Below are positions 6,318 to 12,760 of a DNA stretch of 12,760 bases, in pieces. The notes under the pieces are model-generated. The model had not been told where the DNA came from, ran no database searches, and saw only the letters and a list, made by a program, of their open reading frames with translations. This DNA comes from Bacteroidota bacterium. Its GTDB lineage: Bacteria; Bacteroidota; Bacteroidia; UBA7662; CANHCV01. The position numbers and the translations under genes were made by a program. Position 1 is the stretch's first letter. Each line of letters starts with the position of its first letter. The stretch is from NCBI GenBank assembly GCA_027488715.1, contig JAIYBD010000067.1, positions 1 to 12,760 of the forward strand. Direction: 5' to 3'.

Positions 6318-9266
6318 TTAATGTTGGATCACAAAGCGAACCTTCTTTTCTGCCTTTTTGGTAGAAAGGGTCGCAAAATATACCCCATTGGCCAAGTGAG
6401 AAAGATTCAATTCTCTTGACAAAATGCTTTGATTTCCGAACTCAAATCCAGCAACTTTTTTACCATCGATGGAAGTGATGTTCAATTGTGCATTTTCGTT
6501 GGATTGATTTTCGAAATACATCATCACCAATCCTTCGGAAGGAGTTGGGAACATTTGGAAAACGGGGAGCGAATAATCAACAGCACCAAGTCCAGCACCT
6601 GAAACCTGAATGGTTAGGTTTCTAACACAGCCTTTGGCATCGGTTACGGTAACTTGAACCGGACCACCGTATAAATTGAAGGCTGCGTTGGACGTTTGAG
6701 GAGGCGTGGTATTCCACAAGTAGGTGTAAGGAGGAGTAGCACCGAAAACAGATACTCCAGCCGAACCATTTCCTCCACCGGTATTGGGATTCGAGAATTG
6801 AATAACCGTGAAAGAATCGGGTTGAGTAAGGGTAATGCTGGTATCGGAAGTACAACCTTGAGCATCGGTTACTCGAACTCGGTACGTTCCTGCAGCCAAA
6901 TTCGGAAGCACTGCTCCCGATTGAGGAGGAGTTGTTTGCCAAGAATAAGTGAATGGAGCTGTTCCGCCGGTGACTGTGGCCGTAGTAACTCCATTGTTTC
7001 CACCGTAGCAATTGATGGGGGTTGTAGCTGATGCAACCGCAACAGGTCCATTATCTGCAAGAGTCGCATTAGCGGTTGTTGAACATCCGTTAGAATCGGT
7101 TACCAATAAGGTGTACAATCCGGCACGAAGTCCAACGATTCCAACAGAATCAGGGAATACTCCCGGGCCCCAGGTGAAACGGTATGGGGTAAAACCTCCC
7201 GAAACTTGTGCCAAAATGGAACCGTTTCCATTGCAATTGTTCGGTGTTTTCAAAAGCGAATCAATGCGTGGGGAATTCACCACGGTGATGAAATTCGAAT
7301 CAACAAAAGTGTAAGTATTCAAAGAATCTGAGATGGTCATGGATACGCGGTAAACACCGGGCGTTGTATAAATTACGGTTGGGTTAGCCAGGGTTGATGT
7401 AGCGGGAGTTCCACCAGGGAATGACCAAGAAATGCTATGCGCCGTCGTGGTGGAAACATCGTTGAAACGAACAACCGTACCAACACAAACGGTTTTATTT
7501 GAAACGGAAACGCGTGCCTGAGGCGGATTCGCAGCTCCGGTCATCACCAATGAAAAACGTTGGAAATTTTGAGCCAAGTTCCCCTTGTGCGATACTCGAA
7601 TGGTGTACCAACCGGCATTGGGCGTATTCAAAACAACCTTTTCAACGTTATCGCGGATGTTATCGCCACGCGTAGCTCCAGCAGTGCGATTGTTTACATC
7701 CAAGATGTATGGCAACGTTGCATTTCCAAGCGAGTCGATGATGCGAAGATCAAGGTCATTCACCAATTTAATGGTCCTTGCATTGAGAGCTGCTGGGGAA
7801 GCCGTTCCTGCAACATCGGTCCAAGCCAGAGTTGCTTCTAACGATTCCAAACCATTTGAATACACTCGAATGCTAAACGTATCTTTATTAATCAATGCTT
7901 TTTCTAAAATGGGATTACGATTGGAAGAATCGGCAAGGATTCTCGCGGCTTCGTAGGTATTCATCAATCCCCAACCGAAGGTATAATCGGGACCATCGGA
8001 AGTTCCAGCCTCGTCGGCCGAATGGATGATCACCGCTTTTGCTGTTGCACTTCGCATCCAACGTCCGTATTTACGACGGCTGAGTTGTTGAAGAAGGGCA
8101 ATCGAGCCCGTTGCGTTGGGGGCCGACATGGATGTTCCACCAATGACGGTATATGCTTGATCTGAAGTGTTGTTGCATGAACGAAGGTCATCTCCATTGG
8201 CCGTAATATCTGGCTTGATGCGACCATCATCGGTTGGGCCCGTAGAACTAAAAGTGCTAATTCGAACCAAGGAAGGTGCTGTCCAACCGTTGGTTAAATC
8301 TTGAACTGAACCTACCACCAAAATATTCTTTGAATTCGCCGATCCTGTCATGTTATCGTAGGTTCCGTCGCTATTTCTACGAGCAGTAGAAGTCGTCCAG
8401 TTTCCATTAACCTGAACTTGGTGACTTCCCGTCCAAGATTCGTTTCGGTTATTTCCGGCCGATTTTACCATCAAATAATAAGGAGCATTGAAAGCGATGT
8501 TATCCCAATCACGAGCTTCGGCATCATACAAACCAAAGTTATAATCTTCAACCGCCGAAATGGTTGGATTACCGTACCAAAACCAAGAATTATTGAATGA
8601 CCAGCCTCCAGGAATTCCATAGCTATGGTTTGAAAGAAGCATGCCCTGGCTAGCTTCAGAAGCCATTTCAGAATTGTCGTTATTAAAATCGAAGCAACGA
8701 AGGCGGCCATTGATCGACATTCCTTTAGCGGTTGGATCAACCCCTTTTGCGAGAATGGTCCCAGCAACGTGAGTAGCGTGCTGATTGGTTGTGGTAACGT
8801 TGTCGATTTGAGTGGTTCTTGAACCAGTACCCGATGCAGGTGCGAATTCACGGTGGGTAGAGCGAACTCCTCCCCCGTCCCATTCGCCCATTCGAACGCC
8901 CGTACCATCCAAATCCAATCCCGAAATGCCGGTTGGAATTACTTTATTGGTACTGATGGTTCGTGCAGCCGCCGCATTGTCGGTTTGAACATAAACCGGA
9001 TGTCCGTTTGCATCAATGCGACGAAGAACTAAAACTCCGCCATTCGGCAATTCTTGAATCACCGGAATTCCATGCTTTTTCGAAAAGCGTTGTACAGCAC
9101 TTTGGTCCTTTTCCCATTGCAACTGAAATTCGTTTTGCAGTTGAGAGAGTACGGCGTGATTGGTTTGTTCGGTGACCATTTCATCGGCATTTTTCACTTT
9201 TTTCTCTTGTGCAAAAGCGGCAAATGATCCCAAACCAAGGAGGAGAATTAAACTGCGTTTCATCAT
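6318..9266 (-). CDS. Secreted subtilisin-like (S8) protease with PKD, SprB repeats and type IX sorting domain
   Basis: A 982-residue multidomain exported protease. A signal peptide spans residues 1-19 (cleavage before Q20), followed by a pro-region to about 105. The S8 catalytic domain carries D130 (GEWDGGG), H163 (NQHATHVAGT), oxyanion N272 (KSAGNN) and S379 (GGTSMSAP), so the triad is complete. Residues about 450-580 form the jelly-roll domain common behind Kp43-like subtilases (ending GWYTIRVSH and FSLVMTG). A PKD domain covers about 583-664, then come three SprB-type repeats (about 672-890). The last 83 residues are a type A T9SS sorting domain with MFPTPSEG (905-912), NGVYFATL (960-967) and a basic end KKVRFVIQH. 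It should be exported by Sec, then by T9SS to the surface or medium, with the sorting domain removed. ATGs at 9266 and 9263 are adjacent; either could start it. It is first in the minus-strand run. Confidence 0.95.
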   Translation of the reverse strand: MMKRSLILLLGLGSFAAFAQEKKVKNADEMVTEQTNHAVLSQLQNEFQLQWEKDQSAVQRFSKKHGIPVIQELPNGGVLVLRRIDANGHPVYVQTDNAAAARTISTNKVIPTGISGLDLDGTGVRMGEWDGGGVRSTHREFAPASGTGSRTTQIDNVTTTNQHATHVAGTILAKGVDPTAKGMSINGRLRCFDFNNDNSEMASEASQGMLLSNHSYGIPGGWSFNNSWFWYGNPTISAVEDYNFGLYDAEARDWDNIAFNAPYYLMVKSAGNNRNESWTGSHQVQVNGNWTTSTARRNSDGTYDNMTGSANSKNILVVGSVQDLTNGWTAPSLVRISTFSSTGPTDDGRIKPDITANGDDLRSCNNTSDQAYTVIGGTSMSAPNATGSIALLQQLSRRKYGRWMRSATAKAVIIHSADEAGTSDGPDYTFGWGLMNTYEAARILADSSNRNPILEKALINKDTFSIRVYSNGLESLEATLAWTDVAGTASPAALNARTIKLVNDLDLRIIDSLGNATLPYILDVNNRTAGATRGDNIRDNVEKVVLNTPNAGWYTIRVSHKGNLAQNFQRFSLVMTGAANPPQARVSVSNKTVCVGTVVRFNDVSTTTAHSISWSFPGGTPATSTLANPTVIYTTPGVYRVSMTISDSLNTYTFVDSNFITVVNSPRIDSLLKTPNNCNGNGSILAQVSGGFTPYRFTWGPGVFPDSVGIVGLRAGLYTLLVTDSNGCSTTANATLADNGPVAVASATTPINCYGGNNGVTTATVTGGTAPFTYSWQTTPPQSGAVLPNLAAGTYRVRVTDAQGCTSDTSITLTQPDSFTVIQFSNPNTGGGNGSAGVSVFGATPPYTYLWNTTPPQTSNAAFNLYGGPVQVTVTDAKGCVRNLTIQVSGAGLGAVDYSLPVFQMFPTPSEGLVMMYFENQSNENAQLNITSIDGKKVAGFEFGNQSILSRELNLSHLANGVYFATLSTKKAEKKVRFVIQH
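6321..6569 (-). other. Type A T9SS C-terminal sorting domain (part of the protease)
   Basis: Residues 900-982 of the protease. It follows the type A pattern: a start resembling xYPNPxxG (here MFPTPSEG, with T for N), a middle strand with ITSIDGKKV, NLSHLANGVYF, and a short basic terminal strand. In this family the domain directs passage through the T9SS outer-membrane translocon and is then cleaved. Confidence 0.88.
6606..7253 (-). repeat. Three tandem SprB-type repeats within the protease
   Basis: Protein-level repeats of roughly 70 residues, at about residues 672-735, 747-814 and 822-890. Each has the pattern [Cys-x-G-x-N-G] ... GG/GATxPYxYxW ... L-x-x-G-x-Y/V ... VTDxxGC. Repeats 1 and 2 each have a first and a last cysteine (C678/C728, C753/C805). 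Repeat 3 keeps only the last (C880); its first position reads NPNTGGGNGS. The repeats are diverged at DNA level, so this is old duplication rather than recent expansion. SprB repeats are extracellular modules of gliding adhesins and other T9SS cargo. Confidence 0.85.
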
Positions 9267-9335
9267 GTTTTTTTTGGCGTCGTGAATATAGAGCTAATTT
9301 TTTGGAAAGTGTTGCATCCAACCCCGTTTTGACTC

Positions 9336-9343
9336 GAAATTTA
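9336..9343 (-). promoter_or_regulatory. Possible -7 box for the minus-strand protease operon
   Basis: On the minus strand TAAATTTC matches seven of the eight defined or free positions of the Bacteroidota -7 box TAnnTTTG. It would give a leader of about 60 nt to the protease ATG. No convincing TTG -33 element is found at the usual 19-21 nt spacing. A weaker alternative, TATATTCA, lies closer to the gene at 9290-9283. One promoter is expected somewhere in this 149-bp divergent gap because the whole run appears to start here. Confidence 0.22.
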
Positions 9344-9400
9344 TTCCTTACCAATAGCATTTCCATGGACTTATCTCCATCATTTCCCAATCCTATTTCG

Positions 9401-9408
9401 TACCTTTG
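9401..9408 (+). promoter_or_regulatory. Bacteroidota -7 promoter box TACCTTTG upstream of the flavin reductase gene
   Basis: TACCTTTG is an exact match to TAnnTTTG, the sigma-ABfr type -7 element of this phylum, and is followed by CA as often seen. No TTG -33 element is visible at normal spacing. The chosen ATG at 9416 lies only 7 bases beyond the box, so transcription from it would start at or within a few bases of the start codon, giving a leaderless or nearly leaderless mRNA. Confidence 0.55.
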
Positions 9409-9415
9409 CACCAAC

Positions 9416-10276
9416 ATGTACCATTCCGTTTTAAGCCAAGATTTACCAACCCCTAAGCTTCATCAATTGTTGATGAGTGCGGTTGTACCACGGCCCATTT
9501 GTTTTGCGTCAACCCTAGATGCGGAAGGGAATCCTAACCTGAGTCCTTTCAGCTTCTTCAATATTTTTGGAGCAAATCCTCCTTTGTTGATTTTTTCTCC
9601 AGCCAGAAGAGGGCGCGATAATACGGTGAAGCACACCTACGAGAATGTAAAAGAAGTGGCCGAAGTGGTGATCAACGTGGTGAATTATGCCATGGTTGAA
9701 CAAACATCATTGGCAAGTTCAGATTTTCCCAAGGGGGTGAATGAATTCGTAAAAGCAGGCTTTACTATGCTGGCATCGGATACTGTAAAACCATTCCGAG
9801 TAGCTGAAGCCCCCGTTCAAATGGAGTGCAAAGTTTTGCAGGTCATTGAAACGGGGCCCAACGGCGGTGCCGGAAATTTGGTCCTCTGCGAAGTTATCAA
9901 AACCCACATCAAAGCCGATTTGCTGAATGAAAAAGGATTGATTGACCCGTTCAAACTCGATCCTGTTTCTCGCCTCGGCGGAGATTGGTACGGACGAGCC
10001 AAAGAAGGCCTTTTTGAACTCCCTAAGCCGCTGACTTTCACCGGAATTGGGGTTGATTATTTCCCTAAAGAAGTTCAACACAGTTTCGTGCTTACCGGAA
10101 ACGATTTGGGCAAACTGGGCAGTTTAGAAACGCCCCCCACCGAAGCGGAAATTCTTCATCAAAAAAACCAACTTTCCGTTGGCATAGGTACACACGAAGT
10201 ACATCAATTAGCTAAAAATTTGATCGATCACCAGCAAGTACCCCAAGCGGCAGCGCTTCTACTTGCCTATCATTAA
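9416..10276 (+). CDS. Flavin reductase-like FMN-binding split-barrel protein
   Basis: A 286-residue member of the flavin reductase-like family (DIM6/NTAB type), which binds FMN in a split beta-barrel and typically reduces free flavin with NAD(P)H or acts as an oxidoreductase of unknown substrate. Conserved features are AVVPRPICFAST (22-33), the LSPFSFFN loop (42-49) with FGANPP next to it, SPARRGRDNT (61-70), VVINVVNY (84-91) and EAPVQMECKV (131-140). The reading frame is open further upstream, including an in-frame ATG at 9365, but homologues begin close to MYHSVLSQDLPTPKLH, and the promoter box at 9401 would fall inside a longer version, so 9416 is preferred. It lies 4 bp before lysS on the same strand, so the two are probably co-transcribed. 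No signal peptide is seen, so it should be cytoplasmic. Confidence 0.88.
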   Translation: MYHSVLSQDLPTPKLHQLLMSAVVPRPICFASTLDAEGNPNLSPFSFFNIFGANPPLLIFSPARRGRDNTVKHTYENVKEVAEVVINVVNYAMVEQTSLASSDFPKGVNEFVKAGFTMLASDTVKPFRVAEAPVQMECKVLQVIETGPNGGAGNLVLCEVIKTHIKADLLNEKGLIDPFKLDPVSRLGGDWYGRAKEGLFELPKPLTFTGIGVDYFPKEVQHSFVLTGNDLGKLGSLETPPTEAEILHQKNQLSVGIGTHEVHQLAKNLIDHQQVPQAAALLLAYH

Positions 10277-10280
10277 GTCC

Positions 10281-11801
10281 ATGGAACATCATTTAAGCGA
10301 ACAAGAATTATTACGCCGACAAACGCTGCAAACCCTGCGCGAAAACGGAATTGAACCCTACCCCGCAGCAGCTTTCAACGTAACCCACTTTTCTACCGAC
10401 ATCAAATCTAATTTTACAGATGAAGCCAAAGACCAATGGACCGAGGTATCGCTCGCTGGTCGAATGATGTCGCGCAGAATCATGGGAAAAGCGGCCTTTG
10501 CCGAACTTCAAGACAGCGCTGGCCGCATTCAAATCTACATCAACCGGGAAGAAATTTGTCCGGGAGAAGACAAAACCATTTACAACGATCTATTCAAAAA
10601 ATGGTGCGATTTGGGCGATTTCATTGGCATCAAAGGCTACGTTTTTCGCACCCAAGTAGGAGAAATTTCCGTTCACGTACGGGAATTCTTCTTCCTTTCT
10701 AAAAGCTTAAAACCCCTCCCCTTCCCAAAAACCGACGAACAAGGAAACGTTTTCGATGCGTTCACCGATCCAGAATTGCGCTACCGTCAGCGGTACGTGG
10801 ATTTGGTGGTGAATCCCCAAGTGAAAGACATCTTCATCAAACGCACCAAGCTGTTCAACGCCATGCGCGAATACTTCAATCAATTCGGTTACATGGAAGT
10901 TGAAACGCCGGTGCTTCAATCCATCCCCGGTGGAGCAACGGCCCGTCCGTTCATGACCCACCACAACGCTTTGGACATTCCTTTGTATTTGCGCATTGCC
11001 AATGAATTGTACCTCAAAAGGTTAATCGTTGGCGGTTTCGATGGGGTTTACGAATTTTCCAAAAACTTCCGAAACGAAGGAATGGACCGAACCCACAATC
11101 CAGAGTTCACGGGAATGGAAATTTACGTGGCCTACAAAGATTACAACTGGATGATGGAGTTTACGGAAAAGTGTTTGGAGCATTGCGCACTAGCCGTAAA
11201 TGGAACAACAGAAGCCACGTTTGGTGCGCATCAAATCAATTTCAAAGCGCCCTATCCGCGCATTACCATGCGCCAATCGATATTGGATTTCACCGGCTTC
11301 GATATCGACGAAAAGTCTGAAGATGAATTGCGTTCCGCTTGCAAAAACATGGGAATTGAAGTGGACAACAGCATGGGCAAAGGCAAATTGATCGATGCGA
11401 TTTTCGGAGACAAGTGCGAAGGAAATTACATTCAACCCACCTTCATCATCGACTATCCCAAAGAAATGTCGCCCTTAACCAAAGTTCACCGCGAAAATCC
11501 GGCTTACACCGAACGTTTTGAATTGATGATTTGCGGGAAAGAGGTGGCCAACGCCTATTCCGAGTTGAACGACCCCATCGATCAGCGCGAACGTTTCGAA
11601 GAGCAATTGAAATTGCAAGAGCGCGGAGACGACGAAGCGATGTTCATCGACCAAGACTTTTTGCGCGCACTGGAGTACGGCATGCCGCCTACGTCGGGTT
11701 TGGGCATTGGCATGGATCGTTTGTGCATGTTCCTCACCAATCAAGCTTCCATTCAAGAAGTCTTGTTTTTCCCCCAAATGAAACCCGAAAAACAGGGTTG
11801 A
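10281..11801 (+). CDS. lysS: Lysyl-tRNA synthetase, class II
   Basis: The enzyme charges tRNA-Lys with lysine using ATP, in the cytoplasm. The 506-residue length is standard for bacterial LysRS. Residues about 55-140 are the N-terminal OB-fold anticodon-binding domain (for example LAGRMMSRRIMGK and GDFIGIKGYVF). The class II catalytic core follows: motif 1 around VETPVLQSIPGGATARPF, motif 2 FRNEGMDRTHNPEFT (263-277) and motif 3 GLGIGMDRLCM (473-483). All signature residues are present. The ATG at 10281 begins MEHHLSEQELLRR, the usual LysRS N-terminus. An upstream in-frame TTG at 10263 would overlap the flavin reductase gene and is less likely. The end is not followed by a strong terminator. 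Confidence 0.97.
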   Translation: MEHHLSEQELLRRQTLQTLRENGIEPYPAAAFNVTHFSTDIKSNFTDEAKDQWTEVSLAGRMMSRRIMGKAAFAELQDSAGRIQIYINREEICPGEDKTIYNDLFKKWCDLGDFIGIKGYVFRTQVGEISVHVREFFFLSKSLKPLPFPKTDEQGNVFDAFTDPELRYRQRYVDLVVNPQVKDIFIKRTKLFNAMREYFNQFGYMEVETPVLQSIPGGATARPFMTHHNALDIPLYLRIANELYLKRLIVGGFDGVYEFSKNFRNEGMDRTHNPEFTGMEIYVAYKDYNWMMEFTEKCLEHCALAVNGTTEATFGAHQINFKAPYPRITMRQSILDFTGFDIDEKSEDELRSACKNMGIEVDNSMGKGKLIDAIFGDKCEGNYIQPTFIIDYPKEMSPLTKVHRENPAYTERFELMICGKEVANAYSELNDPIDQRERFEEQLKLQERGDDEAMFIDQDFLRALEYGMPPTSGLGIGMDRLCMFLTNQASIQEVLFFPQMKPEKQG

Positions 11802-11828
11802 AAATTTGGAAATTATCTCTTATCATTG
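11798..11828 (+). promoter_or_regulatory. Candidate promoter for the receiver-protein / methyltransferase pair
   Basis: TTG at 11798-11800 (overlapping the lysS stop) lies 20 nt before TATCATTG (11821-11828), which matches the TAnnTTTG -7 box with one mismatch. The spacing fits the usual 19-21 nt for Bacteroidota promoters, and the ATG of the receiver gene lies 24 bases beyond the box, behind an A-rich leader. The call rests on motif match alone. Confidence 0.4.
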
Positions 11829-11852
11829 TGAACCCTCCAATCTGAAAAAAAT

Positions 11853-12284
11853 ATGGCAACACCCAAGTCGTTCCGCTACAAATCGTTGATGCTGGTCGAT
11901 GATAGTCCCATCGACAACCTCATCAATCAAAAAATGATTGAAGCTTCGAGCTTCGCTGAGCATATTTACACCTTTTCGGGTGCCGTTTCTGCCCTCGATT
12001 TTTTGAAGAATCTTGTTCGTTTGAACGGTATTTCTACCGATAATATTCCGGAGTTGATCTTCCTTGATATCAACATGCCGATTTTGGATGGTTTTCAATT
12101 TTTGGAGGAATTTGAAAACTTAAACGGACCGAATGCCGATGTCATCAAGGAAAAAACCCGCGTGGTGATGGTTTCATCTTCCATCAATCCGAAGGACATG
12201 GATCGTGCTGAGAAAAATAAATACGTTAAAAAATACGTCAACAAACCGCTAAGTATCAAAACCTTGGACGGACTAACCCTATAA
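11853..12284 (+). CDS. Stand-alone CheY-like response regulator receiver protein
   Basis: A 143-residue protein made up of one receiver domain with no output domain. The conserved residues are present: acidic pair D16-D17 (LMLVDDSPID), phosphoacceptor D72 (IFLDINMPILDG), the switch serine S108 (VVMVSSS) and K131 (YVNKPLS). It should be phosphorylated by a histidine kinase and act through protein contact rather than DNA binding. The kinase is not in the window. The loop between helix 2 and strand 3 (about residues 52-65) is slightly longer than in CheY, as is common for Bacteroidota single-domain receivers. The downstream methyltransferase starts 6 bp after its stop, so the two are probably one transcript, but no functional link is evident. 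Confidence 0.93.
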   Translation: MATPKSFRYKSLMLVDDSPIDNLINQKMIEASSFAEHIYTFSGAVSALDFLKNLVRLNGISTDNIPELIFLDINMPILDGFQFLEEFENLNGPNADVIKEKTRVVMVSSSINPKDMDRAEKNKYVKKYVNKPLSIKTLDGLTL

Positions 12285-12290
12285 TTCATC

Positions 12291-12760
12291 ATGTTTCATA
12301 CGGCCGAGCGCACTACCCGAACCGATCATTCTGAAAACCCTATTTTCCAACGCCATCTCATTGCCTACCACGAAGCGGCCAAACGCATTTCTGGAAACGT
12401 GTTAGAAATTGGTTGCGGGGAAGGCTACGGTATTCCCATGTTGGCAACCCATTGCGAATCTTACACAGCCATTGACAAATTTCAAACAGAGGTGAGCAAC
12501 CTTCCGGGCAATGCGAAATTCATTCAAATGAGCGTGCCGTTTTTGCCCGATTTTGCCGACAACTCCTTCGATTTCGTCGTTTCTTTCCAAGTGATTGAAC
12601 ACATCGAAGATGATGTAACCTTTTTGAAAGAAATTTACCGCGTGCTCAAACCCGGCGGAACCCTCATCTTCACCACGCCCAATCGGTTGATGTCGCTCTC
12701 TCGAAATCCGTGGCACGTGCGGGAATACACCCCGACTGAAATGGCGAAACACATCGAAAA
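12291..12760 (+). CDS. Class I SAM-dependent methyltransferase (partial, runs off the right edge)
   Basis: An open frame of 156 codons starts at the ATG at 12291 and has no stop before the window ends. The Rossmann-type methyltransferase motifs are clear: motif I VLEIGCGEGYG (37-47) for SAM binding, the acidic residue D62 (YTAIDKF) after strand 2, FDFVVSFQVIEHIEDD (93-108) as the motif 4 region with the EHI signature of the Methyltransf_11-like group, and VLKPGGTLIFTTPN (118-131). The N-terminus (MFHTAERTTRTDH) is polar and has no signal peptide, so it should be cytoplasmic. The substrate cannot be told; UbiE-like quinone, lipid or glycan methylation are all possible. It follows the receiver gene by 6 bp. 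Confidence 0.9.
   Translation, partial: MFHTAERTTRTDHSENPIFQRHLIAYHEAAKRISGNVLEIGCGEGYGIPMLATHCESYTAIDKFQTEVSNLPGNAKFIQMSVPFLPDFADNSFDFVVSFQVIEHIEDDVTFLKEIYRVLKPGGTLIFTTPNRLMSLSRNPWHVREYTPTEMAKHIE

Noticed and set aside
8471..8908. 145-codon minus-strand open frame
   Set aside because: It overlaps the S8 catalytic domain in another frame, and that domain has a complete catalytic triad.
9209..9415. Upstream extension of the flavin reductase frame
   Set aside because: It overlaps the signal-peptide end of the divergent protease and contains the promoter box. Family alignment supports the start at 9416.
11782..11799. Short inverted repeat AACCC / GGGTT at the lysS end
   Set aside because: The stem is only 5 bp with an 8-nt loop, lies within the coding sequence and has no T-run after it, so it is unlikely to be a terminator.
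12402..12752. 116-codon minus-strand open frame at the right edge
   Set aside because: It is antisense to the methyltransferase, whose SAM-binding motifs are clear on the plus strand.

Overview
The window looks like chromosomal DNA of a member of the Bacteroidota, most likely a Flavobacteriales-type bacterium. The evidence is a PorP/SprF-family protein, a secreted protease with SprB-type repeats and a type IX secretion (T9SS) C-terminal sorting domain, TAnnTTTG-type promoter boxes, and starts with A-rich leaders rather than clear Shine-Dalgarno sequences. I see no mobile elements, CRISPR arrays, tRNAs or rRNAs, and the genes are packed tightly. The largest gap is about 150 bp.

Left two thirds (1-9266, minus strand): one tightly coupled run of seven genes, read right to left. 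The order is a subtilisin-like protease with PKD, SprB repeats and a T9SS sorting domain; a lipoprotein of the calcineurin-like metallophosphoesterase fold; a 912-residue CotH-like kinase fused to a beta-helix; a PorP/SprF-family outer-membrane protein; a DAO-family FAD oxidoreductase; SurE nucleotidase; and the first 25 codons of a membrane protein that leaves the window. The first gap is 12 bp. The remaining junctions overlap by 4, 4, 11, 4 and 4 bp, so the run is probably co-transcribed and translationally coupled. Its first four genes look like a cell-envelope or surface module: a secreted T9SS cargo, a kinase-like protein, a phosphatase-like lipoprotein and a T9SS-associated beta-barrel. 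The last three look like housekeeping genes downstream.

Right third (9416-12760, plus strand): a divergent 149-bp region separates the protease from a flavin reductase-like FMN-binding protein. Lysyl-tRNA synthetase (lysS) follows 4 bp later. After about 50 bp carrying a plausible promoter come a stand-alone CheY-like receiver protein and, 6 bp further on, a class I SAM-dependent methyltransferase truncated by the window end.

The best candidate for something undescribed is the protease / phosphoesterase / CotH / PorP gene set. It could be a surface phosphorylation and secretion module, but that function is inferred from domain content and gene coupling only. Both enzyme-like partners have altered active-site motifs.
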